Part shown: in pieces, positions 36,965-49,979 of the stretch
Layout: every line of letters begins with the position of its first letter
How positions within the stretch are numbered: position 1 is the first letter of the stretch
Assembly: GCA_035582835.1 (NCBI GenBank)
Contig: JAYKAV010002919.1
Coordinates: forward strand, 62,001 to 126,000
Source: Phoebastria nigripes
Lineage: Eukaryota > Chordata > Aves > Procellariiformes > Diomedeidae
Direction: 5' to 3'
Length of the DNA: 64,000 nucleotides
Program-made: the position numbers and the translations under genes
Notes under the pieces: generated by a model
The model's database searches: none
Told to the model about the DNA's origin: nothing
What the model saw: only the letters and a program-made list of their open reading frames with translations

Positions 36965-38039
36965 AGACACCCATCTGAAGTCAAGGTTGGAGGAACCTTA
37001 TGTTATTTACAGCATTGAAATGGGGGCAGAAAGAGGGGGGAAAAAAAAGAAAATCTATACAGCACTGCCTTAATCTGCAGTTGTAATCTCCATGGTCATA
37101 CTCCTTTTGTATAAAATTTCCAAGCGTATTTAGAAAATGAAGTTTGTATGGGTGAAACAACTTTTAAGAATAAGTGAGCTGACAGTGTTAAGCATGGGCT
37201 GGAACAGTGTTAAAGCAAGAAAAAAAACCAACCCCTCCTCAAACCCATTGCTACCAAGGACAAAGCTGTGAATAAGGATTTGGCTGCAACTTCCACAACT
37301 GTAACACAGGTAAGCAAATGAGATGTAACATTAGACAATAAACTTTTCCAAAATGGCACCTTTGGAAAGAACTTTGTAGCAAAAAATCACCGTGATTTTC
37401 TCAGAGTTCTTGAAAGCAGAAAAGTGAAACTGAATTCATCAGGCATAGAATAAATGCTACNAGTTCACACTGCGCTGTTCAACACATGCAGGAGCAGAGT
37501 TTCTTAACAAGTTTGCACCAGAAGCTACCAACAAAAGTCCGAGGAACAGACAAGCTCGGCAGGTCGCTGCTGATCCGCGGTCCCCAGACACCCGCGTCTG
37601 CCAAGGGGTAACGGAGCCTCGGGGATGAGGATGAACGGGACTGATGTAGAGATAGGGCCAAGGGTAACCTGGGCTGGCTGGGGAAGAGGGGCTGGCAACT
37701 GAGAGCCTCCAGTGCCTGCCCTGATTTCAAAACTAGTCGAAATGGTGCCTCACAGGTAGAGCTGGAGAANGATACTAGACAAGGGGAGCATTTTTTTAAA
37801 AATTTAAATGACGTGGCGGTCCTCTGGGATTCAGCAACGGGCTCCGAGCACTCCTGCACCTCTTCAAGTTCCTGCCTAGAACACAGCAATCTTGAAATCG
37901 CTTAGCACGCTTATAACGTACGTGAACTCAACAGACCTAACATTTCAAGTGGAAAGGGTTAATTTTTAAGAGACGAATACCTGAGCATATTTCCTCTGCT
38001 CTCCACTACACCTCCAGGACAAATAAGGATGAGTTGTCA

Positions 38040-38480
38040 AGTTAAATACAAGCAGTCAAGTGACTGAATTATAATTTACTCTGTGCTCAATTTAAATTAG
38101 TGTGAGGCTATTAAAATATACAGTATAAATACGGCAATTCATCACAAGCTGTCATGGATGACTTCATCTATTTGCTGGAGTGGCATACGTTCCACTAAAG
38201 GGAACGAGAGCAAAATCACAGGTCAAATTAAGCTGCTATTCTGTTTTAATTCACTTATTTAATCTGTGGCGACATAATTGTCTTTTACAGTATGTACAAC
38301 TCAAAGGAAATTTGGGAGTATTATAGTCAGTATACAAATGATTAATCAAATGGTCCATTTAAATGCTAGCTTAAGAGCAGGAGAAACTAAAAGCAGTTAA
38401 AGAATGGCAATCAGCCAGTGTACGCTCAAATTCTTCATTCCGATTTCTCCCTCTAATTAGAAAAGTTACCTTAGAAAAAT
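38040..38480. promoter_or_regulatory. Candidate intronic conserved noncoding element
   Basis: A non-repetitive AT-rich stretch with multiple homeobox-type motifs, including the 10-bp palindrome TGATTAATCA (38339-38348), GAATTATAATT and CTCTAATTAG. Composition resembles deeply conserved enhancers. Boundaries are approximate and conservation is untested. Confidence 0.25.
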
Positions 38481-40516
38481 CTAGTAAATCCTCTGCACAT
38501 TATCTAGCTGTAAAGTTTACATAAAATATGTAATGACATAGGCAGCTTTGGACTACAATATAGGTATTAGCATTGGTTTGTTTTCCTGTTCAATATATTT
38601 GCAAGATTAACTACCAGCTGAAAGCATTTTAATCAACAGGTTTTCAGAATGTTATCTTGTCCTATCAAATCTGTATATTATTTTCAAAAAAAGCCCCCAA
38701 AATGCAGAACTCTGCTTTCACAGATCCATCCAGTGATGTCCCTTTTAGCGTGGTAATCCTCTGTCAAAACACTTGATCCTTGTGACGATCGTGTCAAGAC
38801 ACTGGCATTACCATCCTCTTTTTATTGCTGGGTATGCCGAGCCATAGATGTGTTAAGTAATTTTCTTAATAGAGGAAGCCGGCTTGATCACTATCATAGC
38901 AGGTTTCCTGACCTCCGGTTTGTGAGCATGTTATTTTAAACTATGCTAATACACATGCATTGATGCAATATTTCTTCTGAAATCACACTAAAAAAATATA
39001 ATTGAGAGTGACAGGACCACCGTGAGTAGTATCTACAAGAGAACCCAGTTTCCCAAATCTTCAGGATGCTAATTATCCACCAGGACTAACCATACCCTTG
39101 GACTCTAAGGGAAACAAGGAGGCGAAATTGCTGGGGGAAAAGGATTTTTGCCACAGGGAGGTGATTTCAATTAACCTTGCAAAGGGTGAACTCATTTCCC
39201 CTCCTGCCTGTGTGATTCTTCTCCTCTCCAGGCAACTTCCGAGGGCACCCACAGCCCCACAGCAGCACGGGGCAGGCTGGAGAGCAGCAACGCCAGCGCC
39301 GAGCAGAGCTGGCACAGAAGATGCTCTCTGTAGAGCTTGAAAAAGATTATTTGAGGAAGCAATGCAGTAGGTACTAGGGAAAAGCAGCATCCTTACACAA
39401 CCCCAGCTTTTTTTAGTTCCACATGTAAAGTTGTAATAAAAAAATATTTTTGATTATTAAATTTTCTGTACTTTTGTGCCTATTGCAACTCGGAGAATTC
39501 CTGTCCTACTCCAACTGCTCATGATGGGTTTAGGAATGACGGATACCACTTGAAAGAACTTTTTCGAAATGACTTTTTCAAAAACTTTTCCAGGTGATAT
39601 TTGTATTTCATATAATTAGAAGTTATTTGGGTGTTATTTCAATTTCCATATTTTCCACATGTAGAGAATCATTTCAAATCCAGTAGTAAGCATTTGCTTT
39701 TCTTCAACTCATTGGAAAGTCAAAAGCATTTCTCCTAGTGGGGTGAAGGGATTTATGTGACCCTCAGGAAAGCTGAAACATGGGCAGAATCTCCTTTTAG
39801 TAAATTATATCTGATTGGAACCACAAGCCAATCTGAGCCCAAATCTGAAAGTCACCCATATATGTAAATATTGCCTGGTAAATAGAAACGCTTCATTTGA
39901 AGTCTTCGTATAATCTTACATCTTTAAATTCCATTTAACACCAATTCTGCTTGCAGCAACCAGCTCCCATCACTCCTTCTCTTGCCCTCCTCTCCCACCC
40001 CCACATTCTTTCAGTTTAACTCAGTTACACCACAATTTAATGATTAAATAAAGACAGTGAAAAAAAAAAGAAATGAGACAAAAAGCCCATTTTACAGTTT
40101 TCTAAGTAATTATTCCATAAATTATATTTTTAAAATATACCTTTTTTTTAGATCCCAAACTATTAATTGGAATTGTATGAATGCAACAATTAATTTGTTT
40201 TCCAAAAGTCTTTACTGCTTTGAGTTTTAACAAAATCGCCAAATTAAAAAAAAATTGTTTGTTATATTAAAAAAGGACGTATTTCAATATTTTTGTATAG
40301 AATAACTGTATTAATAAGTTAATTTACAAATTTAATTTAACAAATTACATACACAGGCTGGCATACTGTTGTCAGAGTTGTGCTATTAGTTTACCACAGT
40401 TTTAACTGAACTTCAGAGAAGACTGGTATTTATCTGACCACATAACACTACAGTATACAGCTTCACTGCAAAGAATGCTAACAAGAAAAAAAAAAAAACA
40501 AATCAGTTGGATGTTT

Positions 40517-40537
40517 AAAACAAACAAACAAACAAAA
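40517..40537 (+). repeat. AAAC simple repeat
   Basis: About five AAAC units in a row. Microsatellite. Confidence 0.85.
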
Positions 40538-41054
40538 CCAATCAGAGGGGGGGAAGATCATTAAAATAAACAAACCTGTTAAAACCACAAAATCTCCTAG
40601 GAAAACAGAGTATTATCCCAAAGAAAACAGGGAAATTCTCTTTATTTAAAAATGAGGTTGCAGAGACCACTCAAAGAATACGCCCTCGGGGCCAGTTTGG
40701 CATTAGCGGAGAAAGGTACAGGCTGACATCCCGCGACCTCTCCATCCCCACTCCTGTAACGCCGGGGGTCAGGAGGATGAGGCAGCATCTCCGCCAGTCG
40801 CTGGAGAGGCACAAGCCACAACTGCAGCTGGACACATCCCCGTAACCCCACGGGAAGACGTGCTGGTACCTACACACAGTGCCAAGCAATTCCCGGTGGG
40901 TGAAACCTGGATTCTGGGAACTCTGTGCTCTCTGGAATTACTAGATTTATGGACTAGAGTTTTCCTGCATAAACAATGTGGACTTCGATGCAATAAAACA
41001 AATTGAGAACTAACAATCAGAGGGAGGGGAAGGAAACCAAGGTCAAGAAAGAAT

Positions 41055-41080
41055 GAAGAGAAAGAAAGAGAGAAAGAAAA
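41055..41080 (-). promoter_or_regulatory. Intronic pyrimidine tract just downstream of the 40-nt exon
   Basis: Twenty-six consecutive purines on the plus strand become an unbroken C/U tract in the MAP2K5 transcript, starting 17 nt after the donor of the ATP-lysine exon. Such tracts can bind PTB or TIA-type splicing factors and influence inclusion of small exons. The tract is visible; its role is inferred. Confidence 0.4.
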
Positions 41081-41097
41081 TTACTGTAATATCTTAC

Positions 41098-41137
41098 CTT
41101 TACTGCTAGTATTTTTCCACTAGGGACATGATATGCC
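41098..41137 (-). CDS. MAP2K5: MAP2K5 exon: strand beta-3 with the ATP-binding lysine (AVK)
   Basis: This very short exon (40 nt) completes a Lys codon and then reads AYHVPSGKILAVK. The last Lys corresponds to human K195, the strand beta-3 lysine that holds the ATP phosphates and is needed for activity. The acceptor is TCATGCAG and the donor is GTAAGA. The upstream intron is the longest in the window (15.4 kb) and the downstream one is 6.1 kb, so this is a small exon between large introns. An unbroken pyrimidine tract in the sense strand (41080 down to 41055) starts 17 nt past the donor. Because 40 is not a multiple of three, skipping this exon would shift the frame as well as remove the lysine. 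Confidence 0.96.
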
Positions 41138-42469
41138 CTGCATGAGGGAAAAAAATTAAATAACTTGAGATCACATAAAATTACCTCTATACATATGTGC
41201 AACATGTATACACTAATTTCACAGAAAAATGACTTGCAGCTAATAAGTTTTATGTTAAACCAATTTTATACAGCATTTCTAAAGAAAGACTGATGAAAAC
41301 GATTGATCAAAAGAATATACTTACAATGAAACCATTTAGTAGGTTTTTACATCTGCATGTTTTATATAAAATCTACACACTGAAGACTTCCGTACAGCGT
41401 AATAGCAAACTTATAAGTATTAATTTATCCACTTTCACATTTTCTTTCAATCAAATAAAATTATGATATATCCATTATTCAGAATCTTCACGTAGAACAA
41501 GGTTCGTCACGCAAGTTTGCCAGTCCTACGGGTATTTTCAGTGGTAAGACAGTGAGATACACAGCTATATCAATTAAAGTGAGGTAGAACAGGTAATGAC
41601 TGTTTCTTTATCATAACCTAAGGACTCACAGAACATATTAGCAAAATGAACTTTCTGCATTTGTATTTAAGGTTAGCATAGGTGTGCGCATATAAGGTTA
41701 GAAAGCATTATTGTTAATGCTCACATGTACCCAAAATAATTCTCCATGGTATTTCAAGAGCAGTTTGTCTCAACTTCTGAAGACAAACATTTATAATTGG
41801 CTATTTAACAATGACTTGTGTATTCCTAACCATGAACTCGTAAGAAAATAAAAAGGTAGGCGAAAAAAGTCTACCAAAAATCTGATGTAATTTTGCATAA
41901 AAACAAAACCATTAGAGGTTTTCCTCTTCACTAGTTTTATTGTCTCATACTGATTTATGACACCATGCACAGTAATGTCATATATGTGGCACTAACTTTA
42001 AAGAATTATAATATTTTACCACTATATACCTCTAGCAATTATTACTGAAGAAGAAAAGCTTTAATAGTTTTTTTTGCATGCAAAATCATATGTAGTACAG
42101 GGCGAGACTGTTGTTTAATCTTATTTATAACCCTGAGTGCTTATATAATTTCTGTTAATAGCTTGGAAGTTTCTAAAAACTTCACCTTAATTTAATAACT
42201 CACGGATAAACATTTCTGTAACTACGTGGCATTAGCTTTTAGGAACAAACACAGTTTAAAAAGGCATACCAAAAATCAGTGTTATTTAATATCAGTACAA
42301 CAGGCAAAAAGCAAAATCAGCAGACGAAGCTCTGACAGACTGGTAGCTGAATGCATAATCAATGAATCCAACGGAGTAAATGAACTCTGCTGTAACTATG
42401 GATGAATCAACAGTGGCAAAACATTATGGACTTAAGATCAGCAGAAATGATAAGAAAATGAACAGGTTG

Positions 42470-42760
42470 AGATAGCATGCTTAACGTCTGTTAGCTTAGT
42501 ATGTACTGTGCCGGACAGTTTGGCAACTTAATTAGCTTGTCAAGAAAGCTGATCTTTTTTCCGTAAGAGAGATCTCCTGTTTCCAAGTGAATTAAAAGGG
42601 AAGACTTGATTATTTAATTATGATGCACGCTAATTCATCCGTGGAAGTTTGGGTTAAATTTCCAGCAGAGGGCAGATACCTGGTTTGGTTTACAGAGCGC
42701 TGACAGTACCAATTTAACATTTAATTATCGCTGAGAATTGGATCACAAAGGAGATACCAT
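42470..42760. promoter_or_regulatory. Candidate intronic conserved noncoding element (enhancer-like)
   Basis: The block has the texture of vertebrate developmental enhancers: dense TAAT/ATTA cores (CTTAATTAGC, GATTATTTAATTATGATGC, ACGCTAATTC, TTAATTATCGC) in otherwise complex, non-repetitive sequence, plus the CTCF-type motif. Conservation cannot be measured from one sequence, so this is inferred from composition only. Confidence 0.3.
42662..42675 (+). promoter_or_regulatory. CTCF-type motif
   Basis: CCAGCAGAGGGCAG fits every position of the CTCF core as I know it (CCASYAGRKGGCRS). It lies within a block rich in homeobox-type TAAT motifs (42470-42760). A 14-bp match alone does not prove binding, but the full match is better than any other such string I saw in the window. 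Confidence 0.4.
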
Positions 42761-45700
42761 GCCCATGGGTACAGCGTGTCCAGTGGCTTTGCAAAAGGCA
42801 TGCTACCTGGGAGGAAAGGAATTTGTTTACTCCAGGCTGATCCGGCATCTCGATTGTCCTGACCTTCCTCAACACAATAACTGTAAAGTGATTAACGAAG
42901 TTTGAATAGGAGCTTTGGTTACACCAAAAGACAACCGTACACCTCTGTAGTGTTTTAATTAACAGCTAACACTTCAAATTAGTCTGTAGTTGCTACAGTA
43001 ATTACCCGTTCCAATGAGTGTGTAGGGAAAACGTTTTTGTTAGATATTATGTAGAACTGTAAGTTGGAATTGATCATTTTGGTTACAGTCAGCACAGCTA
43101 AAGCCTAAGATTTAGTACCTTCATGTAGCTTCAGAGGGATGCACTAAAAAAAAATCCCACAGAATAATGTGCACAGCATGAAGAAAAACATACTTTTTGT
43201 GCATACTGCACCCGCCAGTGAGTCTATGGATGTCTACGAGGAGATTAAACTAATATTCATACTCTATAAGTAATGTGAAGTCTCATCTCAAGGGTCAACT
43301 CTCACAGATTTCAGTGTCACCTCCAAAAGTAAGTAAACAAGCTCATCATTGTAGAACCAGATCATTAGACGAAGCAAAGAAGCAAAATGCAAAAGGTTCC
43401 TCAGCAACGCTGTACATTTCAGTGAACACGCACTTAAAAATCTTCCAGGATGGTACGCAAATGATGTCGCCTAATAAACAGTTACAACAACAACTCCTCT
43501 TGCTAGGAATGCATTTGAGCAGTGCCTAACAGTAAAGACAAGTGGATGTTAAAGACGAGTGAAAACAGTTGCTAAATAGCTGCTGAACTACTTAAAGACA
43601 AATGTAAAGAGCAGAAATTAAATGCATTGAAATGCAAAATACTCAAGGAAAACGCTGTTTTGACGTTTTCAAAATTTCATTCCTCACAGAAAGCAGCTCT
43701 GGGAAAACAAGTTCATTTTTCTGCTCTTTTTTGTTGGGGTTTGGTTTTGGTTTGCTTTTGACCCACCGCAAAAGCTGTAACGGATGATTGAGAACAGGTG
43801 GCTATAAATCATTTATTGTTAAGGAGAAATCAAAGAGACAGTACTACATCAGAGTGCCAACCTCTGCAATCAGAAGTTTAAAAAGTCATTTTGAACACTA
43901 GATACCAGTGTCAACTACTAAAAATATAAAAGTTATTATTTAAGTTTTGTTGCAATTTGCCAACTGCAGGAAGCGGGTTCCGATGTGCATTTCCCCCTCC
44001 CTCTCTGCCTCTTAGTTAAACTGGGAATTTGTAAGACAAATGCCATGGAATGGACTGCTCTTTTCAGTCTCTGTAGAGGAAACTCCTAACAGATATTGGG
44101 ACAAATTAAGAATATATTCTTATGCAGGGCCTGATCTAGATCCCACCCAGGTTAGTTGGAGAATTGCATCTACCACAAACTTGACGTTTTAGTACTTTAA
44201 GTGTAAACTAATGGAAATGCTATGAGATTAATAACCATTTTAGTAACAACTTTCTCCACTACTAAAAATACTTTTTAGGTATATATTGAAAAACACTGGC
44301 ACAGTACTTACTAAAATAGTAGAAAAATAAACACAACAGCAATCAGATAATTCATCTGGTGCCCAATTTCTGCACATAAAGAGACTGTAATTCCAGCACC
44401 TGCACCCAACTAATTTTTTGTTTTATTTTAAAATAGACAGTTGTTAGCTATGTAGCCACAGCATTTTTTAGACTGAGGATAATGATTAAAGTTATTTAAA
44501 AAAAAAGTTCAGAAATCCATTTTGGGATACCAATCTTACAAGACAATGCATTATTTTCAAATTCACCAAAGCCTGACTGAAAATAGCTGCTGTGCACCTG
44601 TAAGAAGACAAGATAGTACAAAAAGTTGTAGATATCTTAAGCTGATCTCCAGTGGCATCTTCAAAGTGAACAGTAAAGGCTAGTGGTTGAAAAATTGCAT
44701 CTTAGTCTCAGAATATATATATGGGATACAAGGAAATACTTCATACTAATTTTCCCCAGAAAATGAAAATTCTTCATGCAAGCAAACTGTTCTTTCTTGA
44801 TGCTCAGAGTATATTTTAGTTCCTATGTCCAATACAGATACGGGACAAACTCTGCACTTGATTGAGTAACCAATTTAATAATCGCCAGATGAGGAGAAAG
44901 GTGATGAACAGTATGTAGAAAGAAGTGCATCCCTTAGTATTAGCAGTACCTGGTGCAGGGACCAAGTTAAGAGATTGTTGTTGAATTAAAACTAAGTTTT
45001 AATAACTCAGACTGATAACTCTCTCAACAAAATTTTTATAGATTTCACAAAAGAAGGAAGAAATCTTCAGGGAGGATGGAGAAAAGAAAGAACCAACTTT
45101 CAGACCTCCTCAGAAAAAAGATATTCCAGCAACAGAGGCAGTGTGGTAGAGAGCACTGCACAAGCTCCAAGAAAGAGGGGAAAAACTGAACAAGAAAGCT
45201 AGATAGGGAGAAGGTGAGTTTCGGAGGGCCTTCCTTCCCCCCTGCCCTGGCACACTGTGCTAACGCGAGACAGAGGATGCAGCTGACATCTCCTTTTGGG
45301 AAGTTCTCCTAGTGAACACGCACAGCACACGATGCAGAGAGGCTGGCTTAAAGCTGCCACACATTGTATAAGAAAAGGACAGGCAGACTTCAACCATCGC
45401 GTGTTTTGAAACATTCCCACTGGGGAAAAGAAATTTAAATCTCTTCCTTCACATTCCCACTAGAGTTCATTATTCTGAGCCCCCCACATCCATTACAATG
45501 AACAGCTTCCAAGTAAGACCGGCACAGTCATGTCAAATATTTTATTAACCTTGACTATTAACCATATCCCTTGACATTTAAAGCCCCGAAGGGACCCGTG
45601 CGAGCCAAGTCCTTTAGCATAACTTTGTCTCCTCTACTCTAAAAATTGAGAGTGCCCCTCAGGGAGCGCTGCAAAGGCAGCTTGCCCAGCTCCATGGTAA

Positions 45701-47130
45701 AAGCTGGGTTATTCTGGGGAATAAGAAAGACAGTGTGAGCAAGCGTGCACTCTGCTTGAACAAAGCCCTCCAGCTAAGCCGGAAAAACTTCTGATGGACT
45801 GCGGAGTACGGCGCGTGCATCCCTTGTGTTCCAGAAAATAAAAATCAATATCGTGGAAAACTAGAATAGGGCTTTGGGGGAACTGCCAACTCCTTGGCAT
45901 CTCTCCCCCCATACAAAAGAAGTGTTTCTACAGGAAAGCAAATCAAAAAATGAAAGCATCAGAAGCAGCTGTTTTCTGTTTCAAAAAGAAAAGGAAAAAA
46001 AAAAGGTAGCTGAATTTCACATTGCCTGCTTTGTTCTTCCTGAGGTCTACTGCAAAGAAAACCTGAGAAGAAACGTAAGATGCTTTGGCTCAAACCTCTT
46101 TACGGAATAAACCACAGCCCATCCTAATATTTAAAGCTAAAAATTTCATACGCTGAATATAGTGAGTTTCTACTCACTTAGTTCAAAAGTCAAACAAACA
46201 AAAACAACCAAACAGAACATGCACAAGCTTCTTAATAAATAGCTTAGATGTCAAACAAAAAATTTCTCCCTCTTTCAACTTGCTAAGACTAACAATTTTA
46301 TATTCTCCCTGTGAGAAATTTTACCTAAAAGCACAGTGAGGAGCTGCATTACTTGCTGTGATTATGGTATAATTTCTTCCAGGGCAAGCAAAGAATTAGC
46401 TTCAGGTTTCAACATGCAGGCACTCAAGAGAAACAGCAATTTTCAATTTGCTTTCTGATTTTTAATTGTAAAGCATTTGCCCACGTACAAGTGACTTAAG
46501 GATGGTCACATCAGAAGCATAGATGGAGTATGCAAAGATGATGCCTGAACTTTCTCAAACAGCTTTTCCTAACATGTACAGTAACTTTTTACTACAAACT
46601 AAGTTTACAAGTATCTGAAAACTCTCAATAAATGCAGTCTCTTCCTAGAAGCAAAAATTCATTGAAATTATTATATCATGCTGCTCATGCTGATGCAAAA
46701 AAGCACTGAAGAAGCCTGCAGCAGCCTACCATGCAGAAGATCCTGCTTCCCATCTGTTCACTCTGGCCACCAGGATATATTTTTCTATTTTTCCCCCAAT
46801 AGCCACGGAAACAATTTCTAATCAGTAAGATATTCCTTGGCAAGACCAAATGATTCAAGGGAAAGCCATGACCTGTCTGCTATGCCAATGAGTCAGTCCC
46901 TTCCCTTTCTAGAAATATAACTAACATCAGCAAATATGACAAAATGATATACTGACAGTACCGTTACATTAGTGATGTGGCTGCAGGATGCAGGGATGCA
47001 ATGCTCCCCTCTGGTCGAGGTACCAGGGAAACTTATGGCTAATGCCACGAACTCAGATCTGCTGTAGTTCTACTGGCTCACAAGTGTTGGTGTGTCATTC
47101 TGCTAAACGATGCTTTTAGTAGGTGAGAGG

Positions 47131-47365
47131 GTGGTTGAAAGGGACTCTGCACACCATCTAATCCAACCTCTCTCTTGAAGTGGGACTGTAGCAGTGGATG
47201 AGCTCAGCCATAGCTTTGTCCAGCTCTGTGCTGAAAGCCCCAAGGATGGAGATCCCCTGCCTTTCTCATGCCCTGTTACAGTGCTGCACCATCTTACTTG
47301 CGAAGAAGTTTCTCCTAATGTCCAATGTGAACTTCCCAAGGTGGCAACCTGAGGCCACAAAGTAA
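47131..47365 (-). repeat. CR1 LINE 3' fragment, about 235 bp
   Basis: The plus strand shows the antisense of CR1: GGTTGAAAGGGACTCTGCAC, ACCATCTAATCCAACCTC, CTTTGTCCAGCTCTGTGCTG and AAGAAGTTTCTCCTAATGTC in the order of the CR1 3' region. The element lies on the minus strand, the same orientation as the host gene, and is truncated at both ends. It is too short and mutated to encode anything; an 85-codon frame read through it on the minus strand is a remnant of the LINE. Confidence 0.85.
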
Positions 47366-47930
47366 AAATAAAAGTAAGTATTTCAGGTCCTTTCTCCCAG
47401 ATGCGTTTCCTTCTGCTTCACACCTTGGTATGTATTCATTATACACATTTGTTAAAAACATCAAGACATCATTTCACTCAACAAGAATCGCAAATACTGT
47501 CCCGTTTCCCCATATCTGTATCAGCTCACCCGTAGCACTGCACTGATGAACTGCAGAGGAAGTCCTCCAGACATCCTCCTCACTCGACGCACAGAATAAC
47601 ACGCACAAAAGGTCCCTGGGACTGAGGCAGAGTATTTCCTAACAGAAATGAATATAGACATAGAAGCCCTAGGTTTCTTATTTGAGTTAAAAAGTTAACA
47701 CAAAAAGCTATGGATGTAGCAAGCAGCACCTTCAGATGTAAGGGCACCAAATGAAGTCAAACTGAACATTTTCCTGCCCTATGAGAAATAACCTAGAGCA
47801 AAATGACTGTGTCAGTGTCACGCAAGATGAATACAATTCTCTAAGTGTTATGCATTGCAGAATGACGTGCCAGTCACCAGCTGCAAACTATACGCAGCAA
47901 ATCACCCACAGATTTGGTTTACTGTTAATT

Positions 47931-47950
47931 CCCCCCCCCCCCCCTTTTTT
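47931..47950 (+). repeat. C14T6 tract
   Basis: Fourteen C followed by six T, giving an all-pyrimidine strand. Simple sequence with no further structure seen. Confidence 0.95.
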
Positions 47951-49979
47951 CCTAGTACTGCCACTGTCTGTCGCGCTCCTGGTCAGACTCTGGCAGTCTA
48001 GTGATAGAATTGTCACGTACTCAGATGGCCATCTAAAGAAACAGATTCAAATTGTTTCTAGGAAATAAACACTTTGACAGTTGTTGCCTTCTGCAATAGA
48101 CAAACACATTAGCCTGACTCTCTGGCTGTTAAAACAGGAAATCCAAAGTGCACAGCAGTTGTAAAAAGGAGCTTTTATGGGGACTGTGCTAGTTCAAACA
48201 GCAATCTACGCCAACCTCCCCTCCATCTAAAATCCCATTACAGATGCTTGAGTACTGATTGCAAAATGATTTGTTGTTAAACTAGAAAACAACCAAAAAA
48301 TACTTGTATCTAAATTTTAAACTTTTCAAAAGAGCAAAATTGGCACTAGAAGCTGCATAAAGAAAATGCAGAATAGCAAAATGTCTCACTTAACCCATCT
48401 CTGTGGGAAAGAGGCGGTTTTGGCATCCAAGCCTAAGCACAGCAGAATGAATCCCTCACCTCTTTTATGCTGTAACCTACTACTATTTCCATCTGTTACC
48501 ACTTATATTAGTCTTCCTTCTCCACTGCAGCCAAACATTCAGGGTCAACCTTTGAAAACTGGATTGCAAGTCTTTCTCCTTGTACCCATCCCGTTGCAAT
48601 TCAGTCGCCATTCCTTAGAGAGACCTGTACAGACAGAAAGGACTAAAGACGGAGACGGCTTAGCCTTGACACTGCTTGAGGAGGCTGTGGTGCCACCATC
48701 ACCAATACTAGGTCACTCACTACCACAGGACCAACCCAGATCAGATGCAGACGCAGTAATGTATTTCAGCTGCTGGCTTTAAACTAGCTGAAAGAACAAA
48801 AGACAGCAGAGCAGTCATAAGCTTAGACTGACATGGACAGGCATTATCTGACACAGCATAAAGCCTGCCAGCACAAAGTAAACCCATCACAATTTTTGGA
48901 AGCAATTTGAAGCAACAGAGTGAGCCAAAAAGTACGTCACATCCTATGGTGATGGCAGTTTAGATGCTTACATCTCTCCACCAGGAGACCTAAAGCTGGA
49001 ATTTCTGCATCATCAAACCATTTGTTCAGGAGAGATGTGTTCAGGACACTCACAGCATAACAACTATTAAGGAAAAACAGAGCTGTTCAGTAATTCAGTA
49101 ACGGCCAGTCGTAGGAAAGAGAACTGTGCCAAGAAGCAAAAGTTTTCTAGGTATTCACTGCAATAGCTGAAAGGGAGTTTCCTTCTAATCATGGTTCAGT
49201 TTCAAGTAGAAAGCTTGCTCCTCCCCAGGAGCAGGGTGAGAGCGTAAACACCGTGAGGTTAGTTACACTGCTCAATCACTACTGGATTGCACTGAGATAC
49301 CATCGTGATGAGCAACACGCTAGAAACAATTTTGGCATTGCTCCTTTTGTACCGCTCCTTGACATTGTCATTAAAACAGCTGTCATGATATACAGGAAGG
49401 TGGTTATCCATCGGAGCTGGGTATGGCTGACTAATCCTTATGATGATCAGTGGATATCTGAGCAGTTAATCTTTAGCATTTTGAGTGAGCATTTTCAAAG
49501 AATCTGGGGTGAAAAGAAATGGAAAAATCAACATNAACCTCGCCGGTGTTGTCACACTCACTGTTCTTCACAGAGACATCAAACAGAGATTAAGGAGAGA
49601 GTCTGAAACACAGCACTGGCAGCATAATGGCAANAAAGGATTCCTACATAAATACATGTTCTTCTGCCCCTTATCATCTCACATTCACTTCTGTGAGCAA
49701 AAGCATTATTTTAAAAAGTATTCTATGTTAGGGAACAGTCAGTGCCTAAAGCTTGGCATAGCTTGGCTGCGGCAAATTCCACCAATTCTCTATTACACGG
49801 AGCGTTATTTGTAACCAAGAAACAGATGATATCGCCCACACTGGGGCAAGCTGCAAAGAAAGCTGCACTATGCTCACACACCACCTCACTCATTGGTAAC
49901 AAGAACAAACTCAAATTTTCAGGATTACTATTNGCTTAATCTTCCAAGCTATGGGCATACAATGCAAACGAAACAACTT

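Larger units (their letters stand above)
34979..41097 (-). other. MAP2K5: MAP2K5 intron, 6119 bp
   Basis: This intron lies between the ATP-lysine and helix C exons. It contains a candidate conserved block at about 38040-38480, a GC-richer stretch at 37500-37880 with a 136-codon minus-strand frame interrupted by an N, a perfect 10-bp stem-loop at 35971-35995, a degenerate 21-bp tandem duplication at 36924-36964 and an AAAC repeat near 40517. No transposon was recognised. Confidence 0.9.

Noticed and set aside
37479..37889. 136-codon minus-strand frame in a GC-richer patch
   Set aside because: Contains an N, has Ser/Pro/Leu-rich composition typical of chance translation of GC-rich DNA, and does not match MAP2K5.
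47103..47360. 85-codon minus-strand frame
   Set aside because: It is read through a CR1 LINE fragment, not an independent gene.
48366..48782. 138-codon plus-strand frame
   Set aside because: No domain recognised; intronic and antisense to the gene.
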